Assembly (NCBI GenBank): GCA_009829735.1
Contig: CM020620.1
Coordinates: 15,783,186 to 15,847,185, forward strand
Reading direction: 5' to 3'
DNA from: Pyropia yezoensis
Lineage: Eukaryota > Rhodophyta > Bangiophyceae > Bangiales > Bangiaceae
Length of the DNA stretch: 64,000 nucleotides
In this document: positions 44,226 to 55,251 of the stretch, in pieces
How positions within the stretch are numbered: position 1 is the first letter of the stretch
How the letters are laid out: every line of letters begins with the position of its first letter
The notes under the pieces: generated by a model
Database searches by the model: none
What the model was told of the DNA's origin: nothing
Seen by the model: the letters and a program-made list of their open reading frames with translations, nothing else
Made by a program: the position numbers and the translations under genes

Positions 44226-45422
44226 GGCGGGGGTGGGGGGTCAGACGGTGGGCGCCCTGAGGGGCGGCAGTGACGGCAGGGGGCGGGGCAAAGCGGGGGG
44301 TGGGCGGCGGTCAAGAGCCACACCCGCCAAGGTCGAGCGGAGCGAGGATGGGGGCTGGCCGCCGCTCCTCGCCGCCGGCGCCAACCCCCCCCCCCCCCCC
44401 CCCCCGCACCCACCCCCCCCCATTCCCCCTTGTTGGCGGTGCGTGGCGAGCGCATGGCGGGCCGTCGCCGCCCCGTGGGGGCACCCACGGGGCGGGTGGC
44501 CGGGGGGGGGCCGGCCGGCGGCCGCAGCCCACCCCCCACCCACCCCCCGCGGGGCCCCCCCGCCGGGGGTGGACGTGCCCCGACGGGGGAGCGCCGGTGG
44601 CCTCGGCGGCAGCGCCGGTGGCCTCGGCGGCAGCGCCGGTGGCCTCGACGGCAGCGGCGGCGGCAGCGGCGGCAGCGGCGGCGACAGCGGCGGCAGCGGC
44701 GGCGACAGCGGCGGCAGCGGCGGCGACAGCGACGGCGGGCGGCAGGGGCGGCGGCCGCAGCAGCGCGGCGCTGCGGCCGCCGCCGCCCGACGCGGCTGCG
44801 CGCGTGGCCGAGGGGGGCCGGGGGTAGTGAGGCGGGAGAGACGACTCGAATTCAGGCCGCGGGGGACGGCGGGCGGGCGGACGGGCGGGCGCGCGGGCTC
44901 CGCTCCCCCCCCGGGCCCCCCCCCCCGCGCGCCTCCGCGGACTCCGTGGCGCGGAGAAGGAAAAGTCCCTCGCCCCCAACGCCACGCGGGGGCGCGTCCC
45001 CTCCCCCTCCCCCGCCACCACCTCCGCCCCTCCGCCGCTTTCCCCCCCCCCCGCTCCCCTCCGCCCCACCCCCCGGCGGTGCGTCGACGGTACGTCATCG
45101 GAGAGTGGTGCCCCACGACCTACGTCAAAGGAAGCCAAATCGTCTCGGTTTCTCTGCACAGCGTTTTGCCGTCGCTTCGTGGAAGCTGACGCACTCTCCA
45201 GGTTCCATTTGCTTCATGTGTCGCGGTACTGTATCATGTGACGGGCTTGGAAATAGGCTTGGGTATGTATCTACGACTAGGAATATACATGATATGGTAC
45301 GTTGCAGAAAAAAGATACACGGAGCGTTCTTTTCTCTTTCCACCGAGAACCTTCGGGCCACAGACCTGAGCCAATCACGTGCCTTGATGGTATGCCCCAG
45401 TATAATGAGCCCCACATGAGCG
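44226..45422. other. Low-complexity intergenic region
   Basis: GGCGGCAGC-type repeats occupy about 44590-44750, flanked by C and G runs. Positions 45110-45420 return to ordinary composition without a gene. Several overlapping frames are open through the repeats on both strands and none is preferred. Confidence 0.4.
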
Positions 45423-45545
45423 GTGGTGGGTCCGTTTCCGGAAACCATGCCAGGACGCTCATCAACTGGAGAGCGAGTACAGCACGTGGGGAGGTCCACG
45501 ACACGGCGGGGGGGAGGGGGCGGTGCCGCCGCCGGCGTCGACGAC

Positions 45546-45617
45546 GGCAGCATCGTCGGCAGCATCGACGGCAGCATCGACGGCAGCATCGACGGCAGCA
45601 TCGACGGCAGCATCGAC
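45546..45617. repeat. 12-bp tandem array, six units
   Basis: Six consecutive units of GGCAGCATCGAC (the first ending GTC) occupy 45546-45617. A longer run of GGC/GACGGC-type triplet repeats follows. The period is a multiple of three, so it would encode a tetrapeptide repeat (DGSI) in one plus frame. Confidence 0.9.
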
Positions 45618-45869
45618 GGCGGCGGCGACAGCGACAGCGGCGCGACGGCGGCGGCAACGGCGGCGGCAACGGCAGCGGCAACGGCAGCGGATACAGCAGC
45701 GGCGGCGGCAACGGCAGCGGCAACGGCGGTAGCAACGGCGGCGGCGACGGCGGCGACCCCGGCGGCGTCAATGGCGGCGGCGACGGCGGCGACACCGGCG
45801 GCGTCAACGGCAACGACGGCGGAAACGACAGCGACGGCGACGTGGACGGCGATGGCGGCGACAACGTTG

Positions 45870-45870
<1 letters not shown>

Positions 45871-45904
<34 letters not shown>
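45871..45904. repeat. 34-nt G tract
   Basis: An unbroken G run follows CGTTGC. Run length in assemblies is unreliable at this size, so reading frames on either side should not be joined across it. Confidence 0.85.
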
Positions 45905-45906
<2 letters not shown>

Positions 45907-47946
45907 GGCGCCGGTGACGGCGACGGCGACGGCGCAAGTGGCGTCGGCTCCTGTGGCTGCGGCCGGCGCGGCAGTCAAGAGTGTGGGGGTGAACACCCCG
46001 CCTGTGCCGGTGCCCACGGTGGCGGCCACCTCTCCTGCCGCGGTGTCCATGGTGACGGCTGCTGCATCCGATGTGGCGGCAGTGGTGACCGCGGCGGCGG
46101 CGGTGACGACGTCGGTCACGGCGGCGGCCGTCGACGCGGAGGCGGCGGTGGCTATCGACGAGGCGGCGGCCACGGCGGCCGCCGCGGCAGCCATCGAGGC
46201 GGTCGCAAAGACGGGCAGGCCACAGGCGGCTGTGGTAATGTGTTTGGGGGAGGGAGGAGGGGGTGTGTAGCACAATAGGTATCCGTCGCACGTCCACTCT
46301 CAGGGAACACTCACCACGGGGGATCGGCACCAATGTCACCGGGAGGCCAAGGTTGCTGTCCTTGGAGCGCAAGCCACGGGACCAAGATGGGAGCCCAAAT
46401 GGGAGGGGTTTGTTGTTCTGCCTTGGCCGGCGGTGGATTCGCCGCCGGCCCCCACGTTATAAACCCTCGGAGACACTACTAACTACCCTCCACCCCAAGA
46501 TGCAAGTCCCTCTGATCATACGTAACTTATAGATACCGTGACCAGTACGGACTCTCAAATTGAAAGCCAAGGATTAGAAGTAGCCCCCTAATATTAGGGT
46601 CACAATACGGCCAACCATATTGCTACAGGGGGACTGTGTTTGAGGGGGGGGGGGAGGGGGCGGCGGGCAGACGGCCGTGTGGACTGGTTTTTTTGGTGAG
46701 CGTGAGGAACGCCACAGAGAGCCGTGGCTAAGTCTTTTGGGGGGGCGGTGGTGCCGCCGCCGTTGTGGGGAAGGGGGAGGCGGGCGGCAGGCGACCGCGG
46801 GGACGGTGCGCAGGGGGAGGGTGGGGGGACGGTGGGGGCGCTCTGTGAGGGGGTCCGGCAGGTCGCTGGGGATGGCGGGGTCGGTGTTTTGGCTGGGGGG
46901 TGAGGTGCCGATGGCAGCACTAGGGGGTGGCGGGGGAGGGTTCCAAGGGCTGGTAGTTTCCCTTTTTTGGAGGGGGAGGGGAGGGGATGTTGATGGCTTC
47001 TGCGTTGGGGGCATTGAGGTGACGCATGGCGGCGGGGTTCTTGTTAGAGCGAGGGCAGCTACGGCGATGGCGGGGGGTTTGATAGCTGCATGGGGGGGCG
47101 GGGGGAGGGTCCGTCGGCGCAAGATGAAACGGGCAGGGTAAAGTCACTGTTTGAATTGGAGTGGAGTGGGTGACGGCGACACTGTGGCGATGGTGTTAGC
47201 CGCCGGCGCCGGCGCCCGCGTCAGCGCCGGCGTTCTTCTTTCCGTTGCGGGCGCAGGGGGGCTGGTGCGGTGGCTCCGCTGGGCAGAAGGGATAAGAGGG
47301 ACTGGGTGGGTAAATTCTGGTGCAGCGGAAGAGGGAGGAAGGTGGTGTCGGGATGGTGCAGGGCGTCGAGAGGGCCGAATTTTGGGGGGGCCTTGGGAAG
47401 GTCTTCCCGTTAGGCCAAACAGCAACGAGGCACTTCGCGCACCAAGCACGAGGTGCCTTGATGCGATGTCGTGCACTTCCGCCCCTTCTTGAGGCATGAC
47501 CCCCCCCCACGCCACGCACACAGGAGACGCCTTCCCCCTTGCTTCCTGGGTTCGCGCACTGTCGGCGCCTGTGGAGAACCCACTCCACCTGGGCACGCCC
47601 CCCCGCACTGCACTCCACCTGCCAAAGGTAGAACCGCCAGAGGGAAGCTGGCTTGGGGGGGGTTGCCTCCCTGATGTGCCTGGTCAAGAAGAGGGGTCCA
47701 CGAGGGGAAGGGGGAGGAGACGCCGCTTCGTCAGGAGCATGAGGGGCACCTGCCCGAGATGCATCAATGAGCACTGGACACATGAGGACCAGGCTTCTTC
47801 GTGGACCAACCAGGCGACCCCATGACATGGAACATTTACCTCAAGAACGGCCATCTAAGAAACGGTGACCCGCACACGGAAAAAGGTCCTCAAAACAATG
47901 GCCTCCAGCCCATGGTTGGAAAAAAAGGGATTTTTTACAACCCAGA

Positions 47947-47970
47947 TAGATTAATCTATAGATTAATCTA
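47947..47970. repeat. 24-bp perfect AT-rich palindrome
   Basis: Two TAGATTAATCTA half-sites, each itself palindromic, sit head to tail and make an exact 24-bp palindrome. A related imperfect block (CTGATTAATCTATAATTAA and onward) occurs about 490 bp downstream at 48436-48480. Both stand out sharply from the GC-rich surroundings. Confidence 0.9.
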
Positions 47971-48076
47971 TTAAATCTCGATTTTTTTTAAATTAATTGA
48001 TGTGTTTTATCCATGTGGAGGGGGACTTGCATTTGAGCGACCCTGTCAACCTCGCTCCACCTCCCACGCTGCCCAC

Positions 48077-48242
48077 ATGAGAGGCACCACCGCCAAGGAG
48101 CCCTCCCTCCTCACGTACATCGTGCCGAGGAGGCGTGCGCGCTCCCCGCCAGGCCCGCAGCCCGTCGCGCCAGACCTGTACCCCGTGGCGGAGCGGGCAA
48201 CAGCGGCGGCGACACAGGCGGCGGACGCAGCAAAGCTTGGAG
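48077..48242 (+). CDS. Possible first exon of an unknown protein between the AT-rich blocks
   Basis: The ATG at 48077 opens MRGTTAKEPSLLTYIVPRRR and continues with DLYPVAERATAAATQAADAA to a GTAGGC donor at 48243. The frame has ordinary amino-acid composition, unlike the low-complexity frames nearby. No second exon is placed. The lone support is start, frame and donor agreement. Confidence 0.2.
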
Positions 48243-49782
48243 GTAGGCGGGTGGCAGTGGAGAGAGAGCGGGAGAGGGGCGGCAGGCGACCGACCCTGAC
48301 GGACTGCGCGCCCGCGCGGTGGCTCGCTGCCTTCCAAAAGATTGCCTCGCCCGGTGGGAGGGCGGGGGGGGGGGGGGGGGGGGGGGGGTCCCGCAATAAA
48401 GTTAAAAAACATACAAAAAAACGAAAAAACGCCGACTGATTAATCTATAATTAATCTATGGTTAATTATATTTAGTTTAATGCATCGATTTTATTGGTGC
48501 CAACCATGCTCCAGCCGTCCCTTGGCTCCTCTCTAAAATCGACTATGGTGCTTTTCCCAAAAATGGCCACATCGGTGTGGAACGCAACCTTTGACGGGAC
48601 CTCGACACCGCCCCTGGCTGGTCTTCCAGGCGTGTCACACGTCCGCCGGACTTTCGTGTAGCTCCATTGTGTTGGGAAGTAGTGCTGGTTGTGGGGGTCA
48701 CGTGCTCCGCGAAGGCCAGATCGCGGGCTTCCGGGGACCACTGCGCAAACCGTGTCACAGGTTGCCGTGGGTTGGTGTGGACCGGTGAAATGGGCGAGGT
48801 GGTTCCAGTCCGGTTTGCTAATGCACGTCCCTGTTTGCTAAATATGGCGGCCCACGACCTCTGTGCGAGCCATGGTTGTTCGCGATGTGAATCGGACGGC
48901 CCGACCGCGGCCTTTCCCTGAAATCGGAGCGGGTCTTCCAGTCCGGGTTGTTCCCGGCTGCTGCAAACAGGGACCACGTTCCGTCCTTGTCATTGGTCAG
49001 TGCTGCCTGGGGGGCTGACAAGCGACGTGGATGGTTGTGATTGAACAACGTGTGGAGCGTGTGCAGTCACGGGCACAGTCACACGTCCGACAGTGAGATC
49101 TTCTCATGGGGGTTCCGCACGAAAGACGGCTCGCTGAGCACCTCTCTCTCCGCGGCTCAAAAAGAGCTGCACTGGCCTACCCCTTGCCATGCGTCCGAGC
49201 GGGATGCATTCCCACACGCACTCCGCACTGCTTTCGTGTTGGTGGGCAGGCACACGCTGTGGCAAGGGTGTATCCCCACAAACGTATCCCCACAACCGGT
49301 GGGCACCACCAGCGCACAGGATCCCCACGAGTACGAATCACACAGTGTCACAACTAGTCGTCCTCTGCATTCTCACCAGCAGGGACCACTGCGCCTCGTG
49401 TTTGCGGGAAAGCGCCGTGGGGGCTGCGCAGCATCATTTATTTCTTCATCTCACAGGAAGCCCATAACTTTAGGCACGCCACGTTTCCCGCGTTTTTGTG
49501 CAAGCAGGAGGCATCCGCGGTGACCACCGTCAGAGTTTGTCGGTCGTCTTTGCGGCCCGACGGCCTCAGTCGGCATCCCTGGCCTCTGTCTGCAGCTACA
49601 AAGGCCCAGGATGGCGACCGTCCTCCCCCAACCAACCTGGTGGTCGCACCTATCCCCCAGGAGCCCACCCATTCGTGCACACTGTCGCTCTGTACGTGCA
49701 CATCGCTGTCCGCACCCCTCTTTCATACCCCCCTCCCTCCCCGCCCGTCTCTCCACCCGTCTCCCCCTTCCCACCCACCGAC

Positions 49783-50202
49783 ATGGGCCGCGTGAAGAAT
49801 GTGACGCCGCAGCGCTGCCCGCCTTTCGTCGCCAAGACCAGGCGCAAGCCCACCGCTGCCGCGCGGCGCCACATTCATGCCGACGCAGGCATTCGCATGC
49901 CTGTGCGTCATTATCGCCCTGGCACCGTGGTCTTGCGAGAGATTCGTCACTTTCAGAAGCACCCCGGCCTTCTCATCCCTCAGGCGCCCTTCAAGCGCCT
50001 TGTTTGTGAGATCGCTGATAATGTCGCCACCCCTGGCATGCGCTTCCAGGAGGCCGCCTTCTCGGCGCTGCAGGAGGTGGGGGAGCAGCACGTTGTGCAG
50101 CTTTTTGAGGACGCTGTGCTGTGCGCGTCCCATGCCAAGCGCGTCACCGTTACCCTCAAGGACATCATGCTGGCGCGGCGCATTCGCGGTCGTCGCGACT
50201 GA
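49783..50202 (+). CDS. CENH3: Divergent histone H3, probable centromeric variant (CENH3/CENP-A)
   Basis: The single-exon frame of 139 aa has a clear histone fold: [75 protein letters not shown] and [16 protein letters not shown]. These follow the canonical H3 alphaN, alpha1, alpha2 and alpha3 blocks in order. The N-terminal tail ([20 protein letters not shown]) shares nothing with the canonical ARTKQTARKS tail, so Lys4, Lys9 and Lys27 contexts are missing. Loop 1 ([14 protein letters not shown]) is one residue longer than canonical EIAQDFKTDLRFQ. Replaced tail plus longer loop 1 are hallmarks of centromeric H3. A strongly CT-rich leader (about 49732-49780) precedes the ATG. A 171-bp tandem repeat begins about 560 bp downstream. 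Confidence 0.85.
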   Translation: MGRVKNVTPQRCPPFVAKTRRKPTAAARRHIHADAGIRMPVRHYRPGTVVLREIRHFQKHPGLLIPQAPFKRLVCEIADNVATPGMRFQEAAFSALQEVGEQHVVQLFEDAVLCASHAKRVTVTLKDIMLARRIRGRRD

Positions 50203-52239
50203 ATCTGTGGTGGCGTTGTGAGTGCTGGCTGTGGGTAAGCATCGGTCTTGCACGTCGCGGTGAACGTAACATAACTTTTTCCCTTGTCACTCATATTCAG
50301 ATTGACTCCCTGCTCTCCCGCATGCATCCTCCGCCACCGCTCCCTTTGCCGGCGTCGAAGCCGGCGTCGTACAGTTCCGCCCTCACCCCCGGCTCGCAGA
50401 CATCCCCATTCTGCATCGCCCGAAACTCACATCTCTACTGCGACACCCGCCGCAGCCGTGGATGCCGGTGGTGGCCGTGCCAAAAACCCCGCCGCAGCCG
50501 CCACCGCGGCGACCACCGCGTCGTACGCCGCCACCGCCATTGCGGCGACCACCGCCAACAACGCCGTCGTCCCGGTGGCCAGGATGACCACCGCACACAA
50601 AAGTCGTCGCCGCCGCCGCCACAGCGACAACTTCCGGCGCGGCGGCGGCGACAACTACCAACACCTCCGCCGTCAAGACCGCCGCGACAACCACCCCACA
50701 CCGGGACGCCGCCGCCGCCGCCACAGCGACCACTGCGGGCGCCACCGCGGCAACCGCCGGCCACAATGCCGCCGCACACCCCGTCACGGCGACAACCACC
50801 GACATCGCCGCCGCTGCCGCAGTTCCGGCGGCCTCTACCGGCATCATCGTAGTGACCTCTGTCAACAACAACGCCGCCGCCGCCGTCGCCGCGGCGGCCA
50901 TGTCTGCCGCCACCGCCGTGGCGACCGCCGGCCACAATGCCGCCGCACACGCCGTCGCGGCGACCACCACCGACATCGCCGCCGCTGCCGTAGTCCCGGC
51001 GGCCTCTACCGGCATCATCGTAGTGACATCTGTCAACCACAACGCCGCCGCCGCCGTCGCCGCGGCGGCCATGTCTGCCGCCACCGCCGTTGAGACCGCC
51101 GGCCACAATGCCGCCGCACACGCCGTCGCGGCGACCACCACCGACATCGCCGCCGCTGCCGCTGTCCCGCCACGGCGACCGCCGTCAACAACTTCGGCAC
51201 AGCCGCCGCCGCGGCCAGCACTGCCGTTGACGACGCATCCGGGCCTGCGACGGCGAGCTCCGGCACCGACGCCCCTGTGGCCACGGCGGACAACGCTGCC
51301 GCTGCTGCTGCGGCGGCGACCACCGCCACCGCCCCCTCTGCGACCTCCCACAGCAGCTTTGCCCCCGTCGCCGCCGCGGCGACCAAAGCTGACAACGCAA
51401 CGGTCCCCCCGGCTCCGTTGAGTGAGTGTGGGGGCAGCGGACCGGGGACGCAAGCCGCGACCGCTGCGGCGGCGTTTGCGGCAGTTGCACGGTCAGTTAA
51501 AAGCCGGTACAAGGCGGCGCCGCGAGCGTCCTCGTGTCTGCGCGCGGTTTGGCACATGTGCTGCAACATGTGCCTGAAGCACCTGCCCGCATTTTGCGGC
51601 CAAGTCGCCTGGGGGCACCAATCCGCCGCCCCTGGCTCTCGAGTGCAATTGAAAACAAATTCGGTAGGGACGCCCGACGTCCATCGTCGCGGATGGGTGC
51701 CGTGCCTTTTCTCCGCTGCATTTCCGATTTTTCACGTCAGTTGTCGAGCGCCGTGGTCAACCCCTGTTGAATCGAAGAATCGCGTTTGGCACTTCTGATT
51801 GGACAGTCAGGCAAAAATTGCGGCAGATATGAAGAACAGGCACAGGGTCTACTTGTTCGTGTCTGCTGGTCGCGCGAGGCGAGGCCCCCACGTGGTTGGA
51901 TGAGTGGTCACGACGGAGGGTCGTGGAGGGTCGCGACCCTCTTGCTGGCGTCGTGTGCATGTATCGCCCTGTTTGGATTGTGCATCTTCGTTGTGCAGCT
52001 GGGGACGTTGGGACCGGAGCTGCGAAGACGCTTTGCCACACGCGGAAGTTGCGAATCAAGAACTACCTGTACGCGTGTCCGGTGTCCTCGGTGGCTCATT
52101 TCCCGTCTCTTGTGTGTGGGCGCGATCTGGTGCGCGCGGTGCCTGTCCGCGGCGCTCTGTTGAGAAGCTGTGCCTGACGGATGATGTGTTCTGTACTTCC
52201 GTGTCACGCTATTTCTCTTGTCGGTTCAGGAAAGCTGTC
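50203..52239. other. Ala/Thr-encoding repeat region, frames broken
   Basis: A continuous coding-like signal rich in Ala, Thr and Val runs from about 50430 to 51560 on the plus strand but changes frame twice (near 50583 and near 51175), finishing with SVKSRYKAAPRASSCLRAVW. It contains the 171-bp tandem repeat. It may be a decayed gene or a repeat family, and I cannot give it a function. Positions 51600-52239 show no supported gene and end with CGGTTCAG, a possible acceptor before the next start. Confidence 0.35.
50759..51180. repeat. 171-bp tandem repeat, about 2.5 copies
   Basis: The word GGCCACAATGCCGCCGCACA begins at 50759, 50930 and 51101, giving two full 171-bp units and a partial third of about 70-80 bp. 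Units differ by only a few substitutions. The length is 57 codons, and one plus frame reads through with VPAASTGIIVVTSVN in each unit. Confidence 0.88.
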
Positions 52240-55200
52240 ATGCCGTTTGGACACGCGGAGACTCTGGGGCCGGCCAGTGCCGCCGGCCCCACCGGCGTCA
52301 TCTTTGATGCAGGTGATGCGAGTAACGCGCCGGGGGGTGCTGTCCTTCGTCATCGTCACGGTGGCGATATGAACGACCCCGCGGATGCGACTAGTAGAGC
52401 TGCAGATTGTGATGATGTGCTCGTCAGCGGATATGACGCGGGTTCCAGTGTGATTGGGGGTGGCGCAGGGCGCCCTGAAGGCGGCCAGGACGCTCCGGCT
52501 GTTGCCGCTCACGGCGGCCTCCTCGCTCGTGGTGCCGACGGCGCAGGTGGTGCGATTGTCGGTGCCGCAGAGCGTCCCTGCGATGGCTACGGTCGCGCTG
52601 GCGGCCGTGGCCCTGCGGCATATGCTTGTAGTGACCGTGGCTCGGCCGGCGAGAATGGTGGCGACGCCGGCGGCGCTAGTGGCGGAAGTGCTGGTCCTGC
52701 TGGCAATGGCTGCGGGGACTACGCCGGCGGTGTCGATGCTCGTGGAGCACGCCGTGCCGACGGCGGAAGTGCTCGTGGCGGCGTCGGTGGAGGCGGCGGC
52801 TATCCGCGTGGCGGTCACGCTCGTGGCGGTGGCAACGGAGGCGACGGCTATTCCCGTGGCGGCGGTGATGGCGGCAGTGCATATGCTTGGCGTGTTGGAG
52901 GTGCAGGCGGCAGCTATTCGCGTGGCGGTCACACTCGTGGCGGTGGCCACGAAGGCGACCGCAATCGCCGAGGCGGCGGTGATGGCGGCGGTGCTCATGC
53001 TGTGCGCGATGGAGGTGCAGGCGGCAGCCCTTCGCGTGGCGGTCACGCTTGTGGCGGTGGCAACGGAGGCGACGGCTATCCCCGTGGCGGCGGTGATGGC
53101 GGCGGTGCTCATGCTGGGCGCGATGGAGGTGCAGGCGGCCGATATCCGCGTGGCGATTACGCTCGTGGCGGTGGCAACGGAGGCGACGGCTATCCCCGTG
53201 GCGACGGTGATGGCGGCGGTGCTCATGATTGGCGTGATGGAGGTGCAGGTGGCGGCTACGGCGCAGGCGCGGGCGCAGCCGGCGGAGGTTCCCGTCCTGC
53301 CGCTGGCCGCGCTGGGGATGCGTTTAGCGGCCGTGCTGGCGGCGCCGGGGACGGCTAGGGTGGAGGCCCCAGCGGTGCGGGCGGCGCTTACGGCGCTGGC
53401 ATTGCCGGTGGTGCCTATGCGAGTGGTGGAGGCCGCGCTCACGGCGGATGTGCTCGTGGCGGCGGCGGTGCAGTCCGCGGCTATCCCCGTGGCGATGGTG
53501 GAGGCGGTGATTTCTATGCCGGTGACTCTACCCATGGTGTGGGTGAACATGCGCGTTGGGCCACCGGCGGTGTCTATGGTGGCGGTGGTGTCGGCGCCAG
53601 GGCGACATATGAGGGTTGTGGCGTCGCTGCGGGGGGGGCGTACGGCTAAGGCGGCGGTGGCGGTGGTGCTGGCGGTGCACGTGAAGCCGCTCGCGGCGGT
53701 GCTGGTGCCGGCCACCCGAGTGGCGGCGCCGGCGCCGGTCGTGACGGCAGACGGCATCACGGTGTCGATGCTGCATATGCCCGCCGTCCCGGTGGTCCGA
53801 TTGTTGGCGGTGGTCCGAGTAATGCCGGGGGTCCGAGTGGTTCCGGCTGTCCCGGCGGTGCTGACGGTGTTGACGGCACCCCCGGTGGGCAAGGTGGCGA
53901 ACACCTCTGGACAGGTCAGGTAGCCGGGGGCTTTGCTGGCGATGACGGTGACAATGATGCGGACGGCGGCTACCACTATGATGTCGCCGGCGGTGCCGGA
54001 CCGCGAGCTGATCTTGAGCCTGCCATAGGTTTTCCGCCCTGCGTCATGAGTGTAGCGAACTCCACCTTCCTCATTTGCACTGCCTGCCGCAAGTACCTTA
54101 GTTCTCGGGCGCCAATGGAGCAGCATCTGGCTGGGCAGCCGCACAAGAAGCGGATGGCGTTGATGCGGTACCAGGAGGCGGCACCCCCTGCGCATTTGCG
54201 CGAGATGAACTTCGAGCGATGGTGGTGCTCTGCGTGTAACAGCGCCGTCGACTCACCGGTGGCCATGCTTCGGCATTGCACTGGGCGCGCTCACGAACAA
54301 TCCCTACTGCTGCTGTAGCGGATGAACGACAAGGCGTCGCTGATGAACCTGGCAGTGACTGTGAGGCGGACGCAGGACGAGTTTACGCGGGACGGCGGCG
54401 ACATGTTGGAGTTTATCGGTTTGCCAGACATGCACATGGTGCACTCTGCAGCGGCCGCTGCGCCGGCGGAGCCTTCGCCGCCTGTACCTTCACCGGCCGA
54501 GCCGCCTGGGCCGCATGTGCCAGCGGTCCCGGCGGCGCCGCCAGTGGCGCGATCGACCGCAGCACCGGCGCCGCTGCATGCTGCTCGCGCTGTAAACGGT
54601 GCTGACGAAGTGTCTGGGGCACGTGCAGGTGGTCGCGTCGCGGGGACGTCGGGGGACCCCGACACTTGGCTCACTCCGACTACTGCGCGCGGCGAGGGGC
54701 GCGACCCCAACGACCACCGCAGCCGCAAGCGCATCCGGAGCCGCAGCCGACGCGGTCGCGCGTCAAGCCATCGCAGCCGCGGCACCTCTTCGCGCAGCTT
54801 CCGGTCGCGCAGTCGCAGCCCTCGGAGAAGTCGCCGCAGGTCCCGCAGTCGCAACGCACGTGACTACCGTCGTCGCGCCTGGAGCCCCTCTTCCAGCAAC
54901 AGCAGCACCAGCGGCAGCAGCAGCGGCCGTATCGACTTCACTGGGCGGGGGGGGCGGCGTCGCAGCAGCAGTTACAGCCGCAGCCCGCGCCGTCGGTCCA
55001 GTCAGGCGGGAGCCCGCGCTGGCGACGGGCATGGAGGTCGTCACGGCGGTGTTGGCAACGGCAGCGGCCGTCGTCAATACGAGGCTAAGGAGCCGGTGCG
55101 CAAGTCCACGAAGGGCAAGGGGCCCATGGTCGACCCCAATCGTCTTGCTATTCGTCTGCCTGGGGGTGCGCTTGTCCGTTTGACATGTCGTCATTGTCAG

Positions 55201-55251
55201 CGAGTTTTCCGTCCAAACAGTACTTTTCAACGGCACTACTGCGACGACTAG
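52240..55251 (+). pseudogene. Gly-rich / zinc-finger / RS reading frame with three in-frame stops
   Basis: One frame from ATG 52240 (MPFGHAETLGPASAAGPTG) to the stop at 55249-55251 spans 1004 codons with no frameshift. It is interrupted only by TAG at 53356, TAA at 53647 and TAG at 54316. The first part is a Gly-rich repeat protein (RGGHARGGGNGGDGYPRGGG-type units). The same composition continues through both early stops, where GDG*GGG and YG*GGG suggest lost Tyr codons. Next come two C2H2 U1-type fingers, CTACRKYLSSRAPMEQHLAG...H and CSACNSAVDSPVAMLRHCTG...H (54082-54290). After the third stop comes an RS-rich part with a final finger CRHCQRVFRPNSTFQRHYC. This looks like an RNA-binding protein. 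It could be decaying, transposon-derived or read through. Other genes here end normally at TAG and TAA. Confidence 0.5.
54322..55251 (+). CDS. RS-rich protein with C-terminal zinc finger (downstream ORF of the preceding frame)
   Basis: This ORF has its own ATG one codon after the TAG at 54316 (TAG CGG ATG) and gives 309 aa: MNDKASLMNLAVTVRRTQDE, a Pro/Ala linker, an Arg/Ser-repeat region (SRKRIRSRSRRGRASSHRSR and RSRSRSPRRSRRRSRSR), a second RS block and a terminal Cys2HisCys-type finger CRHCQRVFRPNSTFQRHYC. RS repeats are typical of splicing and mRNA-associated nuclear proteins. It may be an independent gene, the distal part of one interrupted protein, or a readthrough extension of the two-finger ORF just upstream (54046-54318). 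The shared frame argues for the same ancestral protein. Confidence 0.45.
   Translation: MNDKASLMNLAVTVRRTQDEFTRDGGDMLEFIGLPDMHMVHSAAAAAPAEPSPPVPSPAEPPGPHVPAVPAAPPVARSTAAPAPLHAARAVNGADEVSGARAGGRVAGTSGDPDTWLTPTTARGEGRDPNDHRSRKRIRSRSRRGRASSHRSRGTSSRSFRSRSRSPRRSRRRSRSRNARDYRRRAWSPSSSNSSTSGSSSGRIDFTGRGGRRRSSSYSRSPRRRSSQAGARAGDGHGGRHGGVGNGSGRRQYEAKEPVRKSTKGKGPMVDPNRLAIRLPGGALVRLTCRHCQRVFRPNSTFQRHYCDD

Larger units (their letters stand above)
45423..46270 (+). other. Low-complexity open frames (Gly/Asp then Ala/Thr-rich), possible gene
   Basis: The plus strand is open from about 45302 to 46270 in one frame and from 45423 to 45917 in another. The last part (after 45905) reads as an Ala/Thr/Val helix-prone protein (VASAPVAAAGAAVKSVG, VTAAASDVAAVVTAAAAV) ending at 46270. 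The first part is repeat-encoded. A 34-nt G run (45871-45904) separates them, so the true frame before it cannot be decided. No family is recognised, and the minus strand is also open. Confidence 0.25.
46271..49782. other. 3.5-kb gene-poor region with AT-rich blocks
   Basis: No confident gene is seen. Positions 46620-47150 are G-rich on the plus strand. Two AT-rich blocks at about 47930-48010 and 48437-48500 share GATTAATCTAT words and bracket a GC-rich segment. The last 280 bp belong to the promoter and CT-rich leader of the histone H3 variant. Confidence 0.45.

Noticed and set aside
45277..46372. Long minus-strand frames rich in Pro, Arg and Cys
   Set aside because: They are encoded by the 12-bp and triplet repeats and by the 34-nt G run, and no end shows a recognisable domain.
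53350..53650. Alternative genetic code with TAG/TAA read as Tyr
   Set aside because: The carrier gene ends at TAG and the PsbP-like gene at TAA at the expected family C-termini, so both are normal stops here.
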